Below are positions 41,892 to 50,166 of a DNA stretch of 64,000 bases, piece by piece. Position numbers and translations under genes: made by a program. Location: contig MPMI01000030.1 of NCBI GenBank assembly GCA_002238415.1, positions 1 through 64,000 on the forward strand. Direction: 5' to 3'. Origin of the DNA: Desulfurellaceae bacterium bin18. Lineage in GTDB: Bacteria; Desulfobacterota; Binatia; Bin18. The notes beneath the pieces were generated by a model that had not been told where the DNA came from, did no database searches, and saw only the letters and a list, made by a program, of their open reading frames with translations. Position 1 is the first letter of the stretch; the number at the start of each line of letters is the position of its first letter.

Positions 41892-44360
41892 ATGAAACCG
41901 CACGTCGTGGCAGATACGCAGCCGCCCGCCCGCGTCCGCCAGTGGGACCTGTACGACCTGGACATGCTTGAGCGTATCCAGCGTCGGGTGCTGTGGCTGT
42001 CAACCTATATTGTGCATTATGCGAACTTTGTGCGTCCCAACCCGGACGGCCTCAAAGTCGGCGGGCATGAGGCCAGTTCTGCCTCGGTGGTGACGCTGCT
42101 GACCGCGCTGTATTTTTATTTTCTACGGTCGGGTGACCGGGTGTCCATCAAGCCGCACGCCTCTCCGGTTTTTCATGCGATCCAGTTTTTACGCGGTGTG
42201 CTGTCCCAAGAGAAGCTCAAGGCCTTCCGGCAGTACGGCGGCCTGCAAGCCTACCCGTCCCGCACCAAAGACCCGGACCAAGTCGATTTCTCAACCGGGT
42301 CGGTCGGCCTTGGCGCGGTGGCGCCGCTCTTTGGTGCCCTGGTGCGTGACTATTTGGGCGACCACACCGAAGGTACGGCCCAGCAGACCGCTCCATCTGC
42401 GGACGAGCCGTCCTCGGGCTGGCATATTGCCCTGGTCGGTGATGCCGAGCTGGACGAAGGCAATATCTGGGAGGCGCTGGGTGAAGCCTATACCCAGCGG
42501 ATGTCGCGGGTGCTGTGGATCGTGGACCTGAACCGCCAGAGCCTCGACCGCGTCGTCCCGGACGGCCGCGCCCAGCAGTTGCGGGAAATGTTTGCCGCCA
42601 ACGGCTGGCATATCATCGATCTCAAATACGGCCACCAGCTCGAAAACGTCTTTCGTAAACCCTACGGACTCAAGCTCAGAGCCCGGATCGATGAGATGAG
42701 CAATGAGGAATACCAGAGCCTGCTGCTCCAGGACGGTATCACTATCCGGGATCGTTTCATTCAGCACAACGGAAAAAAAGACGCGGCCATGGCCGAGCTG
42801 CTGACCGGTTATGAGCCGGATGAGGTGAAGGAACTGCTGGCCAATCTCGGCGGGCACGACCTGGAACGGGTGCTCGAAGCCTTTGCCGAGGCGTTCGCCA
42901 TCGAGACCCAACCCATTGTGATCTTTGCCTATACGATCAAGGGCTGGAATCTGCCCCTGGCCGGCAATCCCGCCAACCACGCGCGGCTGCTCAAGCCTGG
43001 GGAGATCGACAGTGTCCGCCAGCGGTTGGGCGTGGCCGAGGGCGAGGAGTTTGCCGCCTTTCCCCCGGACAGCGAAGAGGCTCGCTATATTACTGCGCTT
43101 CTGGAGGAGGGGGAGGGGTCGGTTGAGGAAGCGCAGCGTTTTGCTTCGGCCGAAAAAGACGTAGGGCCGGCGATTGAGATTCCGGCCGGCCTGGGCGGAA
43201 CGTATCACGGCGTCCTGTCAACGCAGGCCATACTGGGCCGCATTTTTCTGGCCTTAAGTCGGCAGCCCGAGATTGCGCCCTATCTGGTCACGATCTCGCC
43301 CGATGTCGCCATGTCAACCAATCTGGGCGGCTGGATTCACAAGGTTGGTGTGTACTCGCGCCGTCAGATGAGGAATTACTTTGGGGAATCCGATATTTCG
43401 TTACTGATCGACTGGCGCGAGAACCCGACCGGCAAACATATCGAACTGGGCATCTCCGAGAATAATCTGTTTCTGGCTCTGGGGGCGTTTGGCCTGGCTG
43501 ACGAGTTGTACGGGCGGTCCCTGCTGCCGATTGGCACGGTCTACGATCCGTTTGTGTGTCGGGCACTCGATGCTTTTATCTACGCGGCCTACTCGCAGGC
43601 CAAATTCATTGTTATCGGTACCCCCTCGGGGATCAGCCTCAGCCCCGAAGGCGGGGCGCACCAGTCGCTCATTACGCCGGGCATCGGGGTCCAACTGCCT
43701 GGGGTGACGTACTACGAACCGGCCTATGCGCTTGAGCTGGAATGGATCCTCCTGGCCGCACTGGCCGAACTCCAGGACCGGGACACTGGCAAGAGCGCCT
43801 ATTTGCGGCTCTCGACCAAGCCGCTGGACCAGGCCGTCTTCAATATGGTGCTGGAACGGGAAGGCGAGGAAGACCTGCGGCAGCAGGTGCTCCAGGGAGG
43901 CTATCGGCTGCTGGATTGGCAGTCCGAAGAAGACTACCAGCCCGGCGTGAATGTTGTCCACGTTTTTGTGACGGGCGCTATGCTGCCGGAAGCGGTGGAG
44001 GCTGCCCAGCAACTCAGGCAGCAGGACGTGTTTGCCAACGTGTTCAACGTGACCAGCGCGGACGTATTATTCCACGACTATCTGGTGGCCCAGCAGCAGA
44101 ATATGCAGGGCCAACGGCAGGAAAGTTGGGTGGAATCCCTCGTACCGGCTGATGAGCGCAGCGCTCCGGTTGTGACCCTCCACGACGCGCACCCACATAC
44201 CCTGTCATTTATTGGCGGGGCGCTGGCAACACGGATGACCTGTCTCGGGGTGACCGAGTTCGGACAGTCCGGCACCCAGGCCGAGCTATACCGGCGCTAT
44301 GGGATTGCACCCGAGAATATTGTTGAGGCCGCCCGCTGGCTCGTGGAGCAGACAGACTAG
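41892..44360 (+). CDS. Homodimeric-type 2-oxoacid dehydrogenase E1 (AceE-like)
   Basis: 822 residues. VGGHEASSASVVTLLTALYF and HASPVFHAIQFLRG are the N-terminal TPP-domain features; G183-DAELDEGNIWEALGEA...LNRQS is the Mg-TPP motif; LGGWIHKVGVY and EFGQSGTQAELYRRYGIAPE end the C-terminal part. It is about 65 residues shorter than typical AceE. No aceF or lpd gene follows, so it may be an E1 acting with E2/E3 encoded elsewhere, a 2-oxobutyrate (MdeB-like) E1, or a transketolase-like enzyme. Co-transcribed with LLM and amidohydrolase genes, it could process a 2-oxoacid end product (inference). Confidence 0.82.
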   Translation: MKPHVVADTQPPARVRQWDLYDLDMLERIQRRVLWLSTYIVHYANFVRPNPDGLKVGGHEASSASVVTLLTALYFYFLRSGDRVSIKPHASPVFHAIQFLRGVLSQEKLKAFRQYGGLQAYPSRTKDPDQVDFSTGSVGLGAVAPLFGALVRDYLGDHTEGTAQQTAPSADEPSSGWHIALVGDAELDEGNIWEALGEAYTQRMSRVLWIVDLNRQSLDRVVPDGRAQQLREMFAANGWHIIDLKYGHQLENVFRKPYGLKLRARIDEMSNEEYQSLLLQDGITIRDRFIQHNGKKDAAMAELLTGYEPDEVKELLANLGGHDLERVLEAFAEAFAIETQPIVIFAYTIKGWNLPLAGNPANHARLLKPGEIDSVRQRLGVAEGEEFAAFPPDSEEARYITALLEEGEGSVEEAQRFASAEKDVGPAIEIPAGLGGTYHGVLSTQAILGRIFLALSRQPEIAPYLVTISPDVAMSTNLGGWIHKVGVYSRRQMRNYFGESDISLLIDWRENPTGKHIELGISENNLFLALGAFGLADELYGRSLLPIGTVYDPFVCRALDAFIYAAYSQAKFIVIGTPSGISLSPEGGAHQSLITPGIGVQLPGVTYYEPAYALELEWILLAALAELQDRDTGKSAYLRLSTKPLDQAVFNMVLEREGEEDLRQQVLQGGYRLLDWQSEEDYQPGVNVVHVFVTGAMLPEAVEAAQQLRQQDVFANVFNVTSADVLFHDYLVAQQQNMQGQRQESWVESLVPADERSAPVVTLHDAHPHTLSFIGGALATRMTCLGVTEFGQSGTQAELYRRYGIAPENIVEAARWLVEQTD

Positions 44361-44526
44361 CTGATTTTCCTCTTTGCTCGTCCCGGAAGCACACTCGTGC
44401 TTGAATGGAAGAAAGTTCACAGAATTTTGTGATTCGCGAAGTACGGTAGGCAGGTCGGGTCGATTTCTAACAAACGTTTGATATGTAGGATCAACAATAC
44501 GTTATCATTGGAAAGAGGGCATTTTC

Positions 44527-44697
44527 ATGAAACGCCACTTCTCACTTGAATATTGGATGGACGACGGGTGGTATGTCGGAAGACTGAAAGAAATTCCTGG
44601 GATTTTCAGCCAAGGAGAGACCCTCGAAGAGTTAGAGGAGAATATACGGGATGCCTATACAATGATGATCGAAGAGGAAGTCTCGCCCCGGCCGTGA
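44527..44697 (+). CDS. HicB-like small protein, no HicA partner
   Basis: 56 residues: MKRHFSLEYWMDDGWYVGRL then KEIPGIFSQGETLEELEENI and RDAYTMMIEEE. This is the partial RNase H-fold HicB pattern (YVGRLKEIPGIFSQGET). An AAGAGGG site precedes the ATG. HicB is normally an antitoxin beside HicA, but no HicA-sized frame adjoins, so it may be solitary. The C-terminal DNA-binding part of full HicB is absent. Confidence 0.75.
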   Translation: MKRHFSLEYWMDDGWYVGRLKEIPGIFSQGETLEELEENIRDAYTMMIEEEVSPRP

Positions 44698-44733
44698 CTC
44701 TCAACTCTCTTGTTCCCGGAGCAAAGACAACGA

Positions 44734-45311
44734 ATGCGTATCGGTCTGGTCACTGACACCCACCTGCCTAGTACGATCCGCGAGCTGTGGGACGAAGTCA
44801 GAGCTGCTTTTGCGGGCGTGGACTTGATTCTCCATGGCGGGGATATCGTCTCTCCGCGCGTGCTGGATTGGTTGGAAGCGATCGCGCCGACGCTGCGGCT
44901 CGGGGCAATAATGACAGCGGATGGGATGACCCGCGGGTGGAAGACGTGCAGTGGTTGCATCTCGAAGGCTGGCGGATTGTCATGGTCCACGACATGGAGC
45001 CTGAAGAGCGGCCGATTGCCGACTTGACACGGCAGTATCTACGCGGTGAGCCCGCGGACATTATCATCACCGGGCATACGCACTTCGAGCGACTGGATTA
45101 TCGAGACGGGGTCTTGCAGATCAACTCGGGCAGTGCCACCCATCCTCATCTGTGGTCCACCCGGCTCGGAACGGTCGGCGTGCTCGACATCGCGCCCGGA
45201 AACATCACCGCCCGCATTCTCCGGCTGGGCGAGAGCCCGGACCTGAAGAATCCGGGCCGGGAATTATTCTTTGATCTGGAAGCGTATCAGCAGAGTCCAA
45301 CCGCTCCGTAG
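44734..45311 (+). pseudogene. YfcE-type metallophosphoesterase, frameshifted
   Basis: The N-terminal frame gives MRIGLVTDTHLP..DLILHGGDIVS (DxH and GD metal motifs) up to about WLEAIAPTL. The family then expects ARGNND, which is read in another frame (AARGNNDSGWDDPRVEDVQW). The rest (VHDMEPEE, DIIITGHTHFERLDYRDGVL, INSGSATHP) continues in that frame. The shift lies near 44893-44905. Otherwise all motifs are intact, so a single-base error in the genome sequence is quite possible. Confidence 0.75.
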
Positions 45312-45314
45312 GCA

Positions 45315-46247
45315 CTATTTCCCCAGCGCCTGTAACATTTCGAGTGACGGGGCAAAGAAGTGTGCACCTGATACCGCCTGGGTGTAGTCCATGAGATGAT
45401 CGTGCAGCCCGTCGCCGCTGGCTCCCAGCATGCGCCGCAGCATCTTGTCGGTAATATCGAGATCTTTGGTATAGGCAATGAAGAACAGGCCCGCCTCCGA
45501 GGTTGTCCCATAGGGGAAACTGTGGCGCAGGATTTCCAGCTCTTCCCCGTTTTCCTCTATGACTACCCGGCTGATATGGGCGGTTGGGGGTTTGACCTCG
45601 TCGGACAGCTCTTCGCTATCCAACTTGCGGCGGCCGACGGCCCCTTCCTGCTCGTCTTGTGGGGTGGCCTGCCACTTGGGAAAATTATGCACATAGCGTT
45701 GGGTGAATACGTAACTGCCGCCGGCAAAGTCGGGGTCTTCGTTACCGATCAGGGCCACTTCCGCTCGCTCCTCATCGCCACTCGGATTTTCCGTGCCGTC
45801 AATAAAGCCGGTCAGATCGCGTGAGTCCAGGTAGCGAAAGCCGTGGACCTCGTCCAACACATCTATCGCCTCTCCGAGCCGACTCTGAATCTGTTTGGCC
45901 AGCTCGAAATTGAGGTCCAGCCGTTTTGAGATGAGGTGAAACAGGATGTCTCCGCCTGTGCTCGGTGCGGTCTTGCCGGGAAGGTCAATGGCGGTGAAGG
46001 GTCGCAGGCCCTTGGGCCGCCGGCCTGGGGAGAGCACATCCCAAAAGCCCGAGCCGAAACTGACCGTACACACCAGGGCGGCCTCTGTATCGTGCCCACC
46101 AACCGCCGTCACCAACTCGGGAATACCCGCAACCACCCCGGCGACTGTTTCGCGGGTGGCGGTCGGATTGTTAACCTTGGTGACCAGAAAGAGGGCATGT
46201 TGATTCGGTTCCGGAATAATGCCTGCCTGCGGGGTCTGTGCTGCCAT
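45315..46247 (-). CDS. Dyp-type haem peroxidase (YfeX-like)
   Basis: 310 residues from the ATG at 46247, which follows CAGGAGGG. The DyP signature is G147-FID-G151 (GFIDGTENP) and the proximal haem His is H224 (PPTAHISR). SYVFTQRYVHNFPKWQ and EAGLFFIAYTKDLDITDKML are also family features. There is no Tat or Sec signal, so it is cytosolic, or loaded into an encapsulin if one exists elsewhere (none here). Confidence 0.9.
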   Translation of the reverse strand: MAAQTPQAGIIPEPNQHALFLVTKVNNPTATRETVAGVVAGIPELVTAVGGHDTEAALVCTVSFGSGFWDVLSPGRRPKGLRPFTAIDLPGKTAPSTGGDILFHLISKRLDLNFELAKQIQSRLGEAIDVLDEVHGFRYLDSRDLTGFIDGTENPSGDEERAEVALIGNEDPDFAGGSYVFTQRYVHNFPKWQATPQDEQEGAVGRRKLDSEELSDEVKPPTAHISRVVIEENGEELEILRHSFPYGTTSEAGLFFIAYTKDLDITDKMLRRMLGASGDGLHDHLMDYTQAVSGAHFFAPSLEMLQALGK

Positions 46248-46344
46248 TTTCTCCCTCCTGACGTGTCCTGGATTACGCCTGCGGTACTTCTTAACTGTAG
46301 TTGAGAGATGGGGTCCATACCAGTTAGGTTGCGGTTCGGAACAA

Positions 46345-46373
46345 AAAAAAGACGCTCCGAACAGGCGTCTTCT
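46345..46373 (-). terminator. Rho-independent terminator of yfbR
   Basis: On the minus strand AAGACGC, an 8-9 base loop and GCGTCTT are followed by a run of eight T, beginning right after the yfbR stop. An A-rich flank on the other side makes it possibly bidirectional. Confidence 0.85.
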
Positions 46374-46374
46374 T

Positions 46375-46953
46375 TTAACCCAACTCGTCGAGGGTGAGGC
46401 GGAAACTCGGGACAAAGGTCTCCAGAAAATAGCGCACCTCTGGCAGGTCAATCCGCTCAACCGTCTCCTTGAGCGCCTGTTCGGCCTGGGAAAACTCCTG
46501 GTTGCCCGCACTGACCTCTTCCAGACATTTAAGATACGCACATAGTTTGTCCGCGGCTTTTACCAACTCGTGGTGGTCGCGGTCAGCGTCGGTCGACTCA
46601 AAGAATGGCTGGTAGTCGTCTCTGAGTTCTTCGGGCAGCATGCTGAACAGCTTATGTACTGCGGTCTGCTCAATGGTCTGATAGGCGGTCTTGATCTCGG
46701 GGTTAAAATACTTGACGGGTGTGGGCAGGTCGCCGATCAAGACCTCGCCAACATCGTGGTAGAGGGCCAGGGTTGCGGCTCGCTCCGGGTTCACTTCGCC
46801 GGAGAAAAGCCGATTCCGAATAACGGCCAACATATGGGTCACCAGCGCGACTTGCAGGCTGTGCTCCTGGACGTTTTCCGGATAGGTGCTGTGCATCAAA
46901 CTCCAGCGCCGAATAAATTTCATCCGAGAAAGATAGGCAAACAAATGGCTCAT
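46375..46953 (-). CDS. yfbR: 5'-deoxynucleotidase YfbR-like HD phosphohydrolase
   Basis: 192 residues. FIRRWSLMHSTYPENVQEHS LQVALVTHML and ALYHDVGEVLIGDLPTPVKY are characteristic; the HD metal site uses H31, H66 and D67. YfbR removes phosphate from dNMPs in the cytoplasm. It has its own terminator and is a housekeeping gene among accessory ones. Confidence 0.9.
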   Translation of the reverse strand: MSHLFAYLSRMKFIRRWSLMHSTYPENVQEHSLQVALVTHMLAVIRNRLFSGEVNPERAATLALYHDVGEVLIGDLPTPVKYFNPEIKTAYQTIEQTAVHKLFSMLPEELRDDYQPFFESTDADRDHHELVKAADKLCAYLKCLEEVSAGNQEFSQAEQALKETVERIDLPEVRYFLETFVPSFRLTLDELG

Positions 46954-47009
46954 ACGAGACTCCGTACGCGTTCCGCTCCAGTCGAAGGTGAGATCGTGTC
47001 AGGTTGGAA

Positions 47010-48221
47010 TCACCCCCATACGCGAAAGAACTGAAAGACGCCCAAGCCCGTCACGATAAGCACAACCGCGCCGCCCGCCATATTGGCCAGGATACCGTTT
47101 GTATACGAACCGAGAAGGTTCTGCTGATTCATGACAAACAGGAGACAGATGGCAAGGAGGGGTAGTAAACAGGCGTTGACCGCCTGGGCAAGCAGGATAG
47201 CCAGCAGCGGCTGCTGTCCCAAAAAGGCAAGTCCTGTTCCAATCAGGACGACCGCACTCCACACCAGTCGGACCTTGCCGGTATCGAGGTCTACGGACCA
47301 GCCCAGCATGCCTGCTGTGGCATAGGCGGCGGCAAGCGGGGCGGTGATGGCACTGGTTAATCCAGCAGCAAACAGGCCCGTCGCAAAAAGGAGGTGCGCG
47401 TGCGAGCCGACAAGGGGCTCAAGCTGTTTAGCCATAGAGCTGGCATTTTCCAAGGCGATCCCTTGGCGAAAAAAAGCCGCAGCCGCGGTTGCGACCAGGG
47501 CCAGAGTGAGGACCCCGCCCAGACTGATCGAGAGAAACGTATCGCGACGTGCCTCACGTAAGGCTTGAGAAGCGAATAGGGTCGTCGGCCACTTGGCTTG
47601 GACCGTACTGGCGTGCAGAAACAAATTGTACGGAACAACCGTGGTGCCGATCAGCGCCATTACGGTCACAAACGACCCGGCGGGGAGGGTCGGACTGCAA
47701 AATCTGGCCAATATATCAGAGAGTGGCGGTTGGACAAGCAGAGCCGTCAGCAGAAAGACCCCACTCATGAGCAGAACCAGAAGAACCAGCACGCGCTCAA
47801 TAGCAGCGTAGGTCCCGGACCACAGCAACACAAACGCCAGGCCGCCAACGACCAGGGTCCAGTATGAGGTCGGGAGCCCGGAGACATCAGCCAAGGCCAG
47901 CGCCGCGCCAAGGATATTGCCCGTCTCAAAGGCGGCGTTGCCCCCGCCAATGCCGATGACCACCAGAACTAGGAGCAGGAGACGGAGGAGCGGAGTTCGA
48001 ATAGCCGTTCGGAGCGCTTCGCCCAGCCCGCTGCGCGCAATAATACCGAGTCGGGCCGCCATTTCCTGCAGGACGAGGGTTGCAAAAATGGAAAACCCGA
48101 CCGCCCACACCAGGGCAAACCCAAACTGCGCTCCCGCGACACTGGCGGTCGTGACCGTTCCAGGGCCGATGAAAGCGGCCGCAACAAGCAACCCAGGCCC
48201 AAAGGGTCTCCTCCGCTGCAT
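47010..48221 (-). CDS. Nramp-related transporter with altered metal site
   Basis: 403 residues, about 11 membrane helices. Helix 1 reads FIGPGTVTTASVAGAQFGFA where classic Nramp has DPGN; helix 6 reads GTTVVPYNLFLHASTVQ where classic has MPHN. The metal-binding Asp and Met are thus absent, although the rest of both helices is well conserved. This suggests a divergent Nramp clade whose substrate is not Mn or Fe, or not a divalent metal. The ATG at 48221 follows CTCAGG. Confidence 0.82.
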   Translation of the reverse strand: MQRRRPFGPGLLVAAAFIGPGTVTTASVAGAQFGFALVWAVGFSIFATLVLQEMAARLGIIARSGLGEALRTAIRTPLLRLLLLVLVVIGIGGGNAAFETGNILGAALALADVSGLPTSYWTLVVGGLAFVLLWSGTYAAIERVLVLLVLLMSGVFLLTALLVQPPLSDILARFCSPTLPAGSFVTVMALIGTTVVPYNLFLHASTVQAKWPTTLFASQALREARRDTFLSISLGGVLTLALVATAAAAFFRQGIALENASSMAKQLEPLVGSHAHLLFATGLFAAGLTSAITAPLAAAYATAGMLGWSVDLDTGKVRLVWSAVVLIGTGLAFLGQQPLLAILLAQAVNACLLPLLAICLLFVMNQQNLLGSYTNGILANMAGGAVVLIVTGLGVFQFFRVWG

Positions 48222-48370
48222 GCCTGAGTTTATAGCACGTTTATACGGTCTCAGCCGAGAAGAGCGGTGGTTCGGATGTGGGGATTTCGGAGGACGACGC
48301 GTTGGCGGAGCTATTGGCAACCAATCAATGTATAGGCCAGCGCGTCCTCGAAGCTCGCAGAGAGGATGCA

Positions 48371-49384
48371 CTAACCCATCATTGAGCGCAATTTCTTGCT
48401 GAACGCGCTTGTGTCGAAGTCGAACCAAGGCGGCCGCTGAATTTTGAACCGCGCCTCGCGCTCATTGTATTCGGTGCTGGGTTTGGCTTCGAAGACAACC
48501 TGCCTGATGATAGACAGCGCGGCACCATATATGGCAGCGGCCTTGGACAGCGTTATGTCGCCGCGATACCTGATGTCAGTTGCGGCGCGTCCAGACGGGA
48601 TTAGCGCCAACTTTCCGCGATCAATGGTCCCAGCGCCTAGACTCTCTGCCCGCTCCGCCAGCGCGGAAAGCTCGTGAATATGACGCGGCGTCTGTCCTTT
48701 TCGCCGAATAAGAATTTTCAACGCCTTTTCCGTAGCCTGTGACGCGTCCCACGTGGCCGAGCGCAGGCAGGCTCCGTTCCGTTCACAGAGATTCCGAGCG
48801 CTACTTTGAATATCCGCGCGAACAGACCCAGCCAATTCCACGATGTCTAAATTCTCATCATTTTCCAGTGACCTGACGTCAAAGCCGATGCTCCGAACCA
48901 TATTTGCGGTCTCCAAAGCCGCTTTCCTGACAACGTCCAGCTCTTTGCTCGACAGCCCGTTGACCACGCCTCTACTCTGAATCCAGCTAAGCGGGTCTTC
49001 TTCTGCCTGAACCGATGCCGGAAGTCCGATCCAGATCATGTTCGGCTCATCGGCGGGTATCTTGAAATCTTTGGGCACCTGCATGGCAAATGGCGTTCCA
49101 TGTATAAGTAGCATCGACACAAAGGTACCATCATCATCGACGGCGTCGCCGTAACGATCACGATACCAGTCCCCTATGATGATAAGAAATCGTCCGTGTG
49201 CCTCGCTGAGGAGAAATGCCTTGTAGTCGGAAACTTCGAGCATCGTGTCCTGCACGATGTCGAAAGCCTTCAGTTTGCGGGACGAAATCGGCACGTTTTC
49301 CTGACTAAGCGCCTTGTCGATTTGAGGGAGCGCTTCATGCAGGATCGCAACGACCTTCTTCCAGTCCATTATCTCATTAGTCAA
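48371..49384 (-). CDS. Hypothetical protein with HEPN-like C-terminal region
   Basis: 337 residues; TTG start at 49384 (TAGGA site) or ATG at 49369. Residues about 205-255 (ATWDASQATEKALKILIRRK GQTPRHIHELSALAERA) resemble an HEPN helical bundle, but the RxxxxH nuclease motif is not clear. The N-terminal part is unfamiliar. Base composition is visibly lower in GC than neighbouring genes, and with the next gene it forms a foreign-looking segment. Confidence 0.6.
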   Translation of the reverse strand: MTNEIMDWKKVVAILHEALPQIDKALSQENVPISSRKLKAFDIVQDTMLEVSDYKAFLLSEAHGRFLIIIGDWYRDRYGDAVDDDGTFVSMLLIHGTPFAMQVPKDFKIPADEPNMIWIGLPASVQAEEDPLSWIQSRGVVNGLSSKELDVVRKAALETANMVRSIGFDVRSLENDENLDIVELAGSVRADIQSSARNLCERNGACLRSATWDASQATEKALKILIRRKGQTPRHIHELSALAERAESLGAGTIDRGKLALIPSGRAATDIRYRGDITLSKAAAIYGAALSIIRQVVFEAKPSTEYNEREARFKIQRPPWFDFDTSAFSKKLRSMMG

Positions 49385-49398
49385 TGGAATTTCCTAGT

Positions 49399-49923
49399 TT
49401 AAGGTCTTATTCTGCTGCGGAAATCTTCAATAGCATCGTCCGACCCAGATAGACTGATGTGTGCTTGTTCATCCCCGATCCGAAAAGCAACACGTCCCCC
49501 TGTAGCCAGCTCATCCAGGAGGGAGGGGGCAAGGTCAAAATCAAAAAGACTAGCCCAGCGGCTTCTGCTATCCCAAGACGCCATTCCGCTGATACCGGAG
49601 CGTTTGTCAATACGAATGGTCACAGGAATACTGCCATCAAGGTAAGCCAGCGTGGGAACGTTGATCCGCACCATGAAATTATCCTTCCAGTTCACAACGG
49701 CAATCGACGGGGAACCTACTATTGTCCCTCCACACATAAACACATGCCACTCTACATCCGTCAGCATGTCTACCTGGGTCTCCACAGAGCAGTTTAGGTA
49801 ACTTTTGTGATTCTTCAGATCGAAACCCGACGTATCCACCTGAGCGAGCGCACAGGTTCCCCCTGCCAGCCAAGTGCTAAGCGCTAGGATTAGTATGAGC
49901 CTATACCTGCTTTGCTCTTCCAT
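49399..49923 (-). CDS. Exported hypothetical protein
   Basis: 174 residues: a signal peptide (YRLILILALSTWLAGGTCAL A) then a mature part with two Cys and FMVRINVPTLAYLDGSIPVT IRIDKR, a beta-rich region of no family I can name with confidence. An AAGGAG site precedes the ATG. It has the same unusual composition as its neighbour downstream. Confidence 0.65.
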   Translation of the reverse strand: MEEQSRYRLILILALSTWLAGGTCALAQVDTSGFDLKNHKSYLNCSVETQVDMLTDVEWHVFMCGGTIVGSPSIAVVNWKDNFMVRINVPTLAYLDGSIPVTIRIDKRSGISGMASWDSRSRWASLFDFDLAPSLLDELATGGRVAFRIGDEQAHISLSGSDDAIEDFRSRIRP

Positions 49924-49974
49924 GATGGTGCTCCTTACTCGTCAAACGGGAGTGGGATTGTCTCGCTTGGGAAA

Positions 49975-50152
49975 CGCCCGTCCTAATACGGATACGTGAG
50001 GTGTGCTGGGCGGCCAGGGCCAAGGTGGCGTAACAGTCCGACCAGATCATCTGCGAGTCGGGAATCCAGGCCCGGTCATAGCCCAGTTCTTCGGCATACT
50101 GGATCAACTGCCAGTCATCGATCTTCGTGGCGACACACACACCGAACTGCAT
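49975..50152 (-). pseudogene. Truncated LLM flavin oxidoreductase
   Basis: An AAGGAGG site and ATG at 50152 start MQFGVCVATKIDDWQLIQYA EELGYDRAWIPDSQMIWSDC, a normal LLM N-terminus. Homology ends after SRIRIRTGV, near 49975, where unrelated DNA begins. Only about 60 of some 320 residues remain. It follows the molybdenum hydroxylase gene by 14 bases and was probably co-transcribed with it. Confidence 0.75.
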
Positions 50153-50166
50153 GATCTGTCCTCCTT

